Assembly (NCBI GenBank): GCA_021229015.1
Contig: CM037782.1
Coordinates: forward strand, 41,469,226-41,533,225
Direction of reading: 5' to 3'
Origin: Solen grandis
Lineage: Eukaryota; Mollusca; Bivalvia; Adapedonta; Solenidae
DNA length: 64,000 bases
In this document: in pieces, positions 1 through 11,000 of the stretch
Numbering within the stretch: the stretch's first letter is position 1
Layout of the letters: every line of letters starts with the position of its first letter
The notes under the pieces: model-generated
The model's input: the letters and a program-made list of their open reading frames with translations, nothing else
What the model was told of the DNA's origin: nothing
Database searches by the model: none
Made by a program: the position numbers and the translations under genes

Positions 1-24
1 TGTATTTTGTAAATATTTTTATCT

Positions 25-166
25 TCGTCGGGATTATTGTACTCGTCGGGAAAATTGCATTTGTCGGAAAAAATGCTTTCGTCGGGAAAGGAGTTTCCTT
101 AAAAAAATCTTTGTACTTGTCGGGAATATCTCATTCGTCGGAAAAGTTTCCGTCGGGAACTTTTTC
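25..166. repeat. 18-bp degenerate minisatellite, TCGTCGGGAA type
   Basis: A TCGTCGGGAA-like core recurs at about 25, 43, 61, 79, 117, 135 and 150. The spacing is close to 18 bases, with one damaged unit near 97. The remainder of each unit is A/T-rich. It runs directly into the palindromic array that follows, so the two may be parts of one satellite or one element end. The left edge is cut by the window start region. No coding content is evident. Confidence 0.7.
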
Positions 167-686
167 AATGGTTGAGCTACGATCTACGATCCAGCTCAAC
201 CATTTATTTTGGTTTATTTGAATGGTTGAGCTACGATCTACGACCCAGCTCAACCATTCTATGAAAGTTTTCAATGGTCGAGCTACGATCTACGATCCAG
301 CTCAACCATTCCGTGAACTTTTTCAATGGTTGAGCTACGATCTACGATCCAGCTCAACCATTTATTTTGGTTTATTTGAATGGTTGAGCTACGATCTACG
401 ACCCAGCTCAACCATTATGAAATTTTGGGTTTATTTGAATGGTCGAGCTACGATCTACGACCCAGCTCAACCATTTATTTTGGTTTATTTGAATGGTTGA
501 GCTACGATCTACGACCCAGCTCAACCATTCTATGAAAGTTTTCAATGGTCGAGCTACGATCTACGACCCAGCTCAACCATTCCGTGAACTTTTCAATGGT
601 TGAGCTACGATCTACGATCCAGCTCAACCATTTATTTTGGTTTATTTGAATGGTTGAGCTACGATCTACGACCCAGATCGACAAAG
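167..686. repeat. Tandem array of ten palindromic (hairpin) units
   Basis: Ten units of about 38 bases start at 167, 221, 273, 325, 379, 438, 492, 544, 595 and 649. Each has left arm AATGGTTGAGCT and right arm AGCTCAACCATT around the loop ACGATCTACGAYCC. Three left arms (273, 438, 544) carry GGTC instead of GGTT, and the tenth unit has lost its right arm. Spacers of 13-21 bases fall into types in the order A-B-C-A-D-A-B-C-A, a higher-order pattern produced by duplicating several units together. Apparent reading frames through the array come only from the repeat. Confidence 0.9.
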
Positions 687-1239
687 AAAATTAGTTATAG
701 TTTCGATCTACGATCTACGATCTACGCGCTAACTTCACACACCTTTTTTCTCTACATATTGCAAGTATCGAGAGAGCCGTTATTTTATACATAGCGCATT
801 ATCTGTGAATGAGTGTACATTTATTTCGTTTAAACATTATTATATAAAAAGGGCACTATCTTATATTTATCACTCTCAATGGTTAGCGCAGAAGCATGTA
901 TGGTCATCACTACGGAAAGAAATTCCTGTACTCGTTCAAACCGATCATGTGGGTACGGGCAACCCTCTAACGATCATGACCAAGAATAAAAACCAAGCGA
1001 AGTGCATAATCATCATGCGTATCTATAGGTGGACATTTTTTGCGTATAAATCAGAACAAAACTTTCAACAACGGCGCCAAAAAACTCATGAAACACAAGT
1101 CTACTTATTAATTATTATCGTTTTCTGACTTTGCCTTTGTGCCCTTTCCAATTAATTTTATCATTTTGTATTTGAAGTGTCGATATCAATTCAATGTCTA
1201 TCAGTTTATCACATTAGGTCATTTAATTTCTTGTAACTC
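687..1239. other. Intergenic stretch, nothing recognisable
   Basis: The first 40 bases still carry a short direct repeat of CGATCTA (about 703-726), a relic of the hairpin loop sequence. The rest is AT-rich. A 107-codon open frame at 805-1128 on the + strand has no recognisable motif and no splice or family support, so it is not called as a gene. Confidence 0.5.
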
Positions 1240-1550
1240 GATTGCCTTATTCAGAGGTCAAGGGCTGTCCGCCTCGGGAGCGGGAGGTCGTGTGTTCGAT
1301 CCCCGGCCGCGACATACCAAAGTCGTAAAAAGTGGTACTGGTATATCTCCTTTGCTTCACGCTCAGCATATAAGAGTAGTTCCAGGACTGGTTGGCCCGG
1401 TGTCAGGATAATGTGACTGGGTGTGGTATCATGCCACATGTCTATGGCGTGATACTGCAGTGTGGCAGCACTAAATCTGTTTTAAATTTGACAAAGTCTC
1501 CAAATGACTGAAATACTGTCGGTGGGACTTTAAACCAAACAAACAAACAG
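1240..1550 (+). mobile_element. tRNA-derived SINE, family 1, copy 1
   Basis: The tRNA-like head contains a B-box-like GTTCGATCCCC near 1293-1303. A conserved body follows (the GGTATCATGCCACATGTC region near 1424-1441, then a stretch giving GATACTGCAGTGTGGCAGC). The 3' end, AAATACTGTCGGTGGGAC, leads into an AAAC-rich tail ending near 1550. The body matches the copy at 7391-7669 closely and the partial minus-strand copy at 16651-16820. RNA polymerase III transcription and retroposition by a LINE is the usual mode for such elements. The A box is degraded here, and no clear target-site duplication was found. Confidence 0.85.
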
Positions 1551-3790
1551 GTCAGGGACTGTATTGAATATCACAAAGCAACCGAGGCCAAATCTTTATT
1601 TAATAATAAAAACACACACACACACACAGTTTCTATAGCTATTTTAGTTTATCATCCCTAATTTTTGATAAGAATGATCTCTTATGGAAGTTTTACTTTC
1701 CTCTTTATCTCGTTAATTAGCTGATTTTTTTTTTTTTTTTTTTTTTTTTTTGACAAGAAGATATCTTTGAAAATATAGGCTATGGATGAAACAACCGAAG
1801 ACTTCGGAAAAGCACTCTTGTCATTGGTTTGCATAAATTATTTTAGGATATTCCATCGTAAAATGGGAGTTTCAGGGTGCATATCTTTCTGCATGTTTGT
1901 CAATTGGCAAATTGGTAGACAATTTATTTACCAATTTAAACATAAAAACTACCCAGTTGAAAAATTTAAACATAAAAAGTAAGCAGTTGGAAAAATAAAG
2001 AGTTGTGAGTCTTTAGAAAACCTAAATAACCTTGAGAAGTTGAGAGTGGACTCATTCCTCTAAGTCGCAAAACTCGCAGTGTATAAATTCGCTTACATAA
2101 GCCACGTATATTGAAACGATTTTAGGCTTTTATATCATAGTCTTTTGGCTTAATTGGTGCTGGAATAATTGTCTTTTTTATATGATATATGATTCAGTTT
2201 TGTTATTTTAGTTTTGTTTACAAGGTGGTAATTATAAGATATTTATATTTTCTTGAATTACCCCCCCCCCACCCCCTTTTCATTTATTCTAATCTCAGTG
2301 GAAATGTATTAATCTTCCACATACTATATATAATTCTGTGCCTTTATATACTGCGATACATGCATTTAATAATACGAGTTTTTATTATTTTTATTATTAT
2401 TATATTATGCTATCTGGTGAGATATAAGATTTGAGTTGGCGAACCTGCTGGCCAGGTAGCAGTTGGAGAAATACGTTCAGTGTTTTAGGTAAAGTTACCA
2501 CTGCACCCAGAAAGCATTGCGCTATCTGGTGTGGTGTAACTTTGTAGGATTTAGGGTTTAAAGAGATTTGTTTAAGCTCAGAGTTGAAAATACAGAAAAA
2601 AGACAAAACCCTAAATCAAAACCCTGTTAGAAGTGTGCATAACTACTTACTGTTTCCTTAATGAGGGATTCTGACATTCCCATATATTATTTTGAGGGAT
2701 TTGACGTTGTGGGAAACATAGGGAGTTCTAGGGAACGTTTTGGGGGTAGTGGGAAGTGAGGGAAGTGGGTACTATATAAGGCTTTTCCCATTAATTTTTT
2801 GGGACTCCAGTTCCAAGCTTCTTAGTGTTAGGATCTGATTTTTGGTTATTTTTCTTAGGCTTTCTTTATCATTTTTATACCAACGTAAGATTATTAACTG
2901 AGTTCTAGAATTGCAGATACTAAGCTCATACTGTATTAGGGATATCATCATAGATTTTATCTTAGCACATTATACTTCCACTGATTTTGAAGTTGATTTT
3001 AAGTGTACATGTTTTACCCATTATGGTCACTGAATGGTTAACCTATTAGTCCTGGGGAAATGTATTTTCTTTTCAGAAGTGCTGAAATCTGATTGTGTAT
3101 ATTGTTTATGAATTTATGACCAAGATTTAGGAAACTATTGAGATAAAATATTCTGATTATTAAAACTCTAGTTGAATCAAAACTTGCATTATTGTTTTAT
3201 CATCGTCCCTTTATAGAGAGTTCCTTTCTTTATTATTTTTCGTAAATATAAGCCCGGAGTCGGTTTTATTTTAAATTTAAACATTTCACCTTGAGTGAAA
3301 GAGAAGTAGCCAATGCCACTTGATTGTCAGGTGCGTGTATGGTTAAGAGAGAAAGAGACACGCGCAGACACGCATCCATTCAACCTTGATCACCTGCTAA
3401 TTACACACCCATCCGTTCGACCCAGATCAGCTGGCTCGCTACATTATCTTATCAGTTTATATTTTTCATTTCATTCAGACGATATTTTTACTAGTTATAT
3501 CCATTGTTGATATTGCCGTTTTGTAAATGAAAAAATGTGTATTCCAAATGCCCATTGGAAAGAGACAAATATAAGATGTCTGCATTTTAAAAATATTACT
3601 CCACTACATTTTTGGTATCGGCTATCAAAAACATCATAAACAACGCAACTGCATGAGGATACAAGAGGTATGAACGATATTCGTTGCATTACATCTGATT
3701 TGCGGAAGCAGTAGAACATTGTTTTCAGAAATAGAGGGCTTTTGAAAAGATATGAACAGTGGACAATTAGTAACGTAACACTAGAAACAG
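1551..3790. other. Intergenic DNA with simple repeats
   Basis: The stretch holds a short (AC)n run at 1611-1628, a poly-T run at about 1725-1751 and a C-rich run near 2262-2275. Around 2690-2790 lies a G-rich stretch followed by TATATAAG at 2774-2781. That segment (about 2620-3290) looks a little like an LTR promoter, but I could not find matching ends. No gene is supported. Confidence 0.5.
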
Positions 3791-3799
3791 TAAGTAATT

Positions 3800-4490
3800 T
3801 TTATAATCTTGGTATAATTTTTAATTATACCGGGAGCTACATACTCAATCAGAAAATGCTATCTCGCAAAGGGTTAAAGGCACTAAATATATTAATGGTG
3901 AATACTAGGTCAATGTAAATTAAACCAAGTACAATCTGCCAACTATTTGATGCATTTGTTGGATCCGTTTTGAATTATGGATGTGAAATATCTGGTTTTG
4001 TAAACAGTTTTAAATGGTTATAAAGTGATAATCAATTTACATGTACGATGTCGATATATGGTGAATTATGTAAATTTCCATTGTTTATAAATAGACATGT
4101 TAAGATAATAAAATATTGGCTTAATAATTTAAAAAGTGATAATATTTAAAGTTGTGTGATAGCCTATTGATTGATTGTATTAGAGGCAAAACAGAAAAAA
4201 AGATTTTTCATATAAAAGAATTATTAGATAGAAATGTTTTTTTTTCCCCTCATGTTTGGATAAATCCACATACTGTAATATCTTTCATATTGTATTTAAG
4301 GAAAGATTGATCGTTCGGTTTAAACAAAACTTGTTTACAACTATATTTAATGGTAATTCAATGCGTTTATATAAAAAGATTAAAACAAATTCCGAATTTG
4401 AATTTTATCTGGATAACTTACCAACAAAATATATTGAAATAAACATATAAGCGAACACTCGCAAAACACCGTAGCAAAATAAGAAGTCGG
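3800..4490 (+). pseudogene. Decayed LINE: C-terminal part of a non-LTR reverse transcriptase ORF
   Basis: Read with frame changes, the + strand gives LGIIFNYTGSYILNQKMLS near 3808-3864. This is the post-catalytic LG(I/V).F..GS motif of LINE reverse transcriptases. Further on come an L-F-D-x-F-V-G-S-V-L-N-Y-G-C-E segment and IYGELCKFPLFINRH near 4050, both typical of the thumb and C-terminal region in one molluscan LINE group. The final part (open frame 4256-4450) has KERLIVRFKQNLFT, resembling the family's C-terminal FKQR...W segment. Several in-frame stops show the copy is dead. The catalytic FADD region and the endonuclease are missing, so it is 5'-truncated. Confidence 0.7.
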
Positions 4491-5912
4491 CCTCCATAAA
4501 TGATCATTATAAAAGGGAAATATACTTTTTCCAAAAATTTAAATTTGGAGTGCGAACTACACAACGTCGATAACAGATTGTTATTTTATGAAGGCTATTT
4601 TTTTTTAATATTCAATTTTCCGAAAATATGAAAGTTTCAAGCGAGTTGATGGCGTACTTGTTTGAAATTTTGGAGACATTTTACCTTATAATGCACCGAA
4701 ACGCAAAAATTTGTGCGTCATCGAAAACCCTGCCTCGTAAAAACTGATAATAATGTTGCAGACGATGTCGTCACTGAAGTAAAAGTAAAACTTAAATACT
4801 TAGGGGCGAATTTCCAAATTGTTATTCTTTCTCTGATAGAAGCACTAAAATATTTCACCGCTTAACATGTGTTATTAATTGTCTAGGTCATTATTTATGT
4901 CTACTTAGTCATGCGAATAAATATCTGTAAAACAAAATGGCTGAAAATGCATTTCCACCTGAATATTTTTTACTAAGCGCTAAATATTGTAAAATCCGAG
5001 CCTGGCTGTGCTCCTTCATAATTCATATTTTGAAAATTGGGTTTCAAAGTATAATTACTATTATTTTGAAAATGGAGATTTGATTAATTTTTTCATTTTT
5101 CAGTATTGACATTAATGTATGCTTCTATTAGATAGATGAGTATCCTGACTAAGACCTTTATACGCATAATGCAATTTATAAGCAAAAAGAGTATACATGT
5201 ACTTTTCCACAACCGCAAATCCTTAAATATTTTATCAATACACCAAAAATATACAAAGTTAAGTCAATAGTCAATACATTATTTTATTTCACAGTTTCCA
5301 TGTACAACGACAGTAAAGACATGTGAACAAATACACTTCAATTATAACATGGTTCAAGGCGGCATTTATTTTTCTCTCTCTCTCTCTCTCTCCTCTTTTG
5401 CATTAAATCAATACACCAATTTCTTTCAAAAGACTTGTACAGTTACAATACAGTTACATGTATCAGACTATCTATCTCTCTTTCTCTTTCTCTCTCTCTC
5501 CCACATAGCAGTTTTCATCCCACATCTCCATTTCTCTTTCACAGTCTCTCTCTTACTCTCACTCACTAACACATACACAGGTAAACAGGTAAGCGGACAC
5601 TATCATAAATTTGTGAATATACCTACTATCCAATTTTAAACTAAATGAAAATGTTCAATAATTGATTGAATATATCAAGCCATAAGCAATATCTGATTGT
5701 TCTAAAAATAGATGAGTTTTCGGCCGAGATTGAAATGCTCTATTGAGTACAACCATACACAAAAAATAGAAAACAATTAAGAGTTATTGAGACGGAAACC
5801 CTCTATTGTTTACTAAAATGTGTCTTGCAATCATCGGCCCTTTTCATTCCTGCATACTGCCTATGGCATATTTCATTTAGTTTACGAGTTACATTAACTT
5901 TGAGATTAAAAG
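4491..5912. other. Upstream region of the coiled-coil/ZU5-like gene
   Basis: AT-rich sequence with two (TC)n-rich stretches, at about 5371-5394 and 5475-5501. No further exon is visible. The promoter and 5' UTR of the gene starting at 5913 probably lie here or farther upstream, but no convincing TATA or initiator could be chosen from sequence alone. Confidence 0.4.
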
Positions 5913-5949
5913 ATGGGATCCCGTCCAAGTCTACCGGAAGTTAAAAAAG
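5913..5949 (+). CDS. Coding exon 1 (start exon)
   Basis: ATG at 5913-5915 encodes MGSRPSLPEVKK, then one base (G) is carried over the donor GTTAGT at 5950. The reading frame has TAA at 5907-5909, which supports this start. The split codon G|AG joins in frame to exon 2. Intron 1 (5950-6439) carries a (TG)n/(TTG)n tract just after the donor and a partial SINE. Confidence 0.75.
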
Positions 5950-8004
5950 GTTAGTCTCCTGTGTGTGTGTGTGTGTGTGTGTGTGTTGTTGTTGTTGTTG
6001 TTACCTCTGATTATTTGCTGATCTTTCACTTCACGTTTTAAAGTTAACAAATCTTAAAAACTACATATTTACAAACGCTTCTGACTGTTTATGTATGAAA
6101 ATTGGAATAAATCACGTTTGCACTTGAATAGTTGAAGTATGCGTTAGGTTGTCTGTTTATATATTTGTTAGAGAGAGAGTGGGGGGGGGGGAGAGAGAGA
6201 GAGAAAGGGGGACCCCGAGTGCACATAGGCGCCCGGGTAGAACCAACGACTTACTGCAAGCCAACCATGAAAAGTACATGTGACCAGACCGGGAACCCAC
6301 AGCGGTAAAATATGTCAGCGACTATGCTCAGTAGGCCCAGAGAGAGCGAGAGAGAGAGAGAGGGAGAGAGAGAGAGATGAATGTGTTTTGGCAAAAAAGG
6401 TGCGGCGCCATTTCGAAACGTAACACTTTATTGTTACAGAGGATACAGACATCACACGAAGGCTTCAAGCGGATATTAAAGTCATCGAAGAAATCACAAT
6501 CAATCAACACAAACTTGATGCTCTCATAGAAGCAATAGATAAGCCATCATCAGAGAAAGACAAATTAACATCTTCAAAAAGTAAAAGCAGTTTCGATGAG
6601 GAGCATTTACCAGCAAGGTTATCAAAATCTGTTCGAGCAGTGAACCACTACTGTTCACAACTAGAAACTAATCTTCACACTGTCCATCGTACGTTAGTAG
6701 GACTTCAGAATGAACTAGATGATAGACGGAACACAAAGGAAGCAGGACACAATTCAGGTTTTTATACAAATACCATAAATCATAAACATATTTGTTATCC
6801 ATTAATTCATTTGCAACGGTCGTGGTGGTTGGGTGTTAAGAACATCCAATAGTTAGCTGGAAGTCGAAAAACTAAACACCAAACAAACAAACACATTTTA
6901 TTCGTCTGCACAAAGGTACAGTTACAGTTTTAGCCCGTTTAGGAATCATTCTGCTGACCGCAAAATCTATCCTACTTAACAATTTTCTTAATTATATCTT
7001 AAAATACAAAAAACACTCGTATAAAGATGCTGAACGAAACCATCAAATTGGAGAAACTTCATCTACATTCCTTCAAGTTGTTGTTGTTGTTTTTTGTGGG
7101 TTTTTTTCGGGGGGGGGGGGGCGGCGACTCATCAATTAAATCATTATGTCGTTTAAATAATATTAATAAAATTTTCAAGCTTGTATGAATATACTTTCAA
7201 CTTATTTAAGCTTGTATGAATATACTTTCAACAATCAGCAGGAAATACAATACACTGCCAAGGTAACCATGGTCACAAAAACAAAATTTATAAGCATGAC
7301 ATTACTAATTTCTATTCTAAACATTAATTATTTAATATGGCTTCTGATGTTCATTTCTTCATTTTTCTCTTCTTAATCATAACGTAATATACCGTCCCCA
7401 GTGGCCTAGTGGTTAGAGCGTCCGCGTCGGGGGTCGATCCCCTGCCGCGACGTAACAAAGTCGTTATAAATGTTACTGGTATAGCTCGCTTGTTTGGCGC
7501 TCAGAATATAAGGGTAGTTCCAGGACCGGTTGGCCCTGTGCCAGGATAATGTGACCGGATGTGGTATCATGCCACATGTCTACGGCGTGATACTGCAGTG
7601 TGGCAGCCCTATATCTGTCTCAAGTAGACATCAAAATACTGTCGGTGGGACGTTAAACGAACGAACAAACATAACGTAATATTTCGGTCACAAAGAAAGA
7701 ATACTATATGGTTTGTGGTTATTGTTGTTGTTTTTATTCATCTTGTTTGCATTGGCTGTTTAACTGCTTTGTTTACAATATGATATTTTTTATGTATGTA
7801 CTTGTAAAATTGCAAGACCATGCCACATCAACTGAAAAAAAACCAAAAAAAAAACCAAAAACATTTTACTTCATTTGCCTTTAGGCTTATCGGATTTGCA
7901 AATGAAATACATATTCTTCTATCTATGTAATAACTAACTAATCACATTTAAAAGCATGCATTAGAAAATCATCAATTAAGTCTTTCATGTTAATTAAAGT
8001 AATC

Positions 8005-8049
<45 letters not shown>

Positions 8050-11000
8050 ATACGGTCCAAATTGTTCTTGCGTTTAAGGGTACCGGCTGGTTAATAAGTA
8101 TGTTTGGATGATGTTTAGCTTATATGCGAAACACGACAGCATAGGAATATTACGCTAACGGTTAACTATGAACAAATTCTTGCAAATATTCAGAGAACTA
8201 CTGCTTTCAGCTTTTGTAATGATTAACATTGCATTCCACAGTTATTCATTCTAACAACATGATTAATTACCTCCCATCGCCATTGTTTGAAAAAGAATTA
8301 TTTCCCGGTAATAGTATGAAGCGCAAAACATACACGTAAATTAAACGATTCCTAAAAACATTAAAATAGCTCTAAACGCTCACATTTTCATCCCACTGAA
8401 GTAAAATTGATATCATATAAATAGAATCATGTATTTACAAGAAGAAGGATTCCAAACATAAATAAAACAATATCAAACCTACACCATTCTAGATCATCAA
8501 AACAGAAATGTGCGACAGGTTTAGGGAGATAACAAAGTATTCATATTTCAATTGTTCTTTTTTTTTACATGCATATCATCAAACATAATTTTGTTATCTT
8601 GAAGGCCAGAAATATATTCAATCTCTACTACATGTATATAGTTCAAAATATTTCAAAATGTTTTGTTATAACTTATTTATAAGTTTATTCTCCAAAAATC
8701 GTGTGGTTTAAGGATCTTTATTTAATTTAGATAAAGTATCAAAATAGTCTAACGTATTTTACACAGTTACTGGTCATTTGTTTTTCTTGTTCCACACTAC
8801 TTATGTGTGTGTATGTGTGTTTCGTGATTTTGCATGCAAGTTTCGGTCGAAAGTGTATTGATATATGGAGAGAGCGTCTGATTGAACGAGACCCCCCCCC
8901 CCCTCCCCCATTTAGTCTAGGATCACATTGCACTAAAAATATTAAGTGATGGTAAATCATAAGTACAGTGGTTTTTATATCATAAATAACATTATTAGTA
9001 AACCAGGTTTATTGTATGATTACAAAAACTCATCCTCAAGATGACCACTCTTAATCTGTTATTTATAAAAAAACCATTAAATTATATTAAAACCCAAATA
9101 GCCCATTGTATTATACCTATCATGTTTAAGCTTACCGTTTTTCTTTTCTTTTTCTCTTCGAAATAGTTAATTAAAACAACTACCATTCAAAAATAGTCAT
9201 AGAGGAACTATTATTGTGTATCAGTGACATTGTATAATGCTATGTATATGTTTTGTGTTGACGATATGCTTTGTACAAGTCTGAAAATAAAGGATGTTCT
9301 GTTCTGATATAGATAAGGTAAATCTATTTATTATTATTTATCCAAACTGTTACAAACATCAAAAAAGAGAACATTTAAATTTTTTGGTATACAATTTTCA
9401 CTACGTGCGTACAATTAAAATCGAATAGGGTATTAAGGAAAGTATCACGTAACTCGCGTTTTGTAATGTTGACGTATTAGTATTAACAAAACTATTTTAA
9501 CCCAAATTACTTTTCAGGAGGTATAGATAAACTTTTAAAGGATTTGAAAAAGACCGGTGACAATATTTTAAAGACGAGGGAATGGCTTATTGCATTTAGC
9601 AATCGAAAGGACCTTGAAAAAGAGATAACTAACAGGCAAGTGTATGAAATGAATGGTGATTTAATACACGATCCCTTTGATATTGAGTGGAAACAGAAGT
9701 ATTTACAGCTAACCGAAAAAGAGAAAGATCTTAGTAATCAAAATGATAAACTTAAGACTGAATTGGAAAATTTACGTTTATCTATAGATTCCATGACTGT
9801 TAAGCAAGGAATTTCAGGTACAGAATATAGACTTGAAGAAGCAGAGGCAAAGGTTCAGAAAATAGAGGAAAAAATATTGGAAGAGCGCCTTTCCCATGAA
9901 GTAGAAATAAACTACCTACGTGCGATTATTGATGAAAGAGATGCACAGCTTAGGGATTTGAGTAGGAATGATAAGTCGCGAGATCAGACGCAATCCGGAG
10001 ATAAAACGACGCCACAAGATCATACACCCCAAAATCAAACGACGTCACCAGATGAAATGTCACTAGACAAAACGTCGTCAAAAGATGATCTTACGGTAGA
10101 TGAAAGTAACGAAAAAATGTATGAAGAAAAACCTCCTCAAAAAGTAAGGGGGCCATTTGCAGATATAGATTCTCTGTCGTTCAAGGATTGGATTGGTGCA
10201 TTTGATCCATCTCGGAAAGACAATCCTAGAACAGAGAGTCAAATTGAGGACCCTAGAAGTCGAGAAGAAACCAGTGGAAGTTCTCCTAAAATAGAAGGTG
10301 TCATTAACGTTAATATGGCAAACAGAACCGGCGATAACAGCTCTCCGAGCTCCAAAATCTTTGCATCAAACACGAAATCCCCTATACTAGACAGGGATGT
10401 AGAAATTAGTGCAGAATTTGAAAAAGAAAGTAATTCTCATTTGAATACCAAGTCTCATGAATTAGAGTTGAAACCTGTTTTGGGGGGCGATACATTACAA
10501 GACAGAAGCATAGGTGAAAACGAAAGCAGAAGTCCTCTATTAAACACCAATTCTCCAACTACTGAACTGAAGTCTCATATGATGGAAGAAGTCGTAAAAG
10601 TTGAGTAAAACTAAAAGAACTAAAACCTTAAAAGGGATATGAATTACCCCTTAAGCACTCGTGGTGTTGAAATTGAACCTAATATACTTGAAAGCAATAT
10701 TGAAAAATATGCTACGCATGGACATGAAAATAATAGTTCTAGCAACGATAACTCTACGCTGCAAAATATAAAAAGTTCTGAAACAAATTCACCGAAAGAA
10801 ACCCTGGTTAAGAATGGCATTGTTGGCGAAAATAAAGAACCTGTCATGAAATTCAATAATGACTGGTTTTCGTCAACCATCAATTCTTTAACTGAACCTT
10901 TGTTAGAAAAAGCTACATCAACGGGGGATTTAGAAATAGACGAGTATGAAAACAAGGGAAATATAGAAAGGCTACGAGTACAATGAATGTTGATAAACAA

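Noticed and set aside
222..794. Open frames on both strands through the hairpin array (up to 92 codons)
   Set aside because: They are translations of the tandem repeat with repeating peptides, and have no start context or splice support.
2620..3290. Possible solo LTR with TATATAAG promoter at 2774-2781
   Set aside because: The segment starts TG and could end CA, but no target-site duplication flanks the candidate ends, no second copy is in the window, and there is no primer-binding site or gag/pol sequence nearby.
10606..10655. A very short intron removing the three stops in exon 3
   Set aside because: No acceptable GT donor with a pyrimidine-tract acceptor was found that would restore the frame; an indel explanation is simpler.
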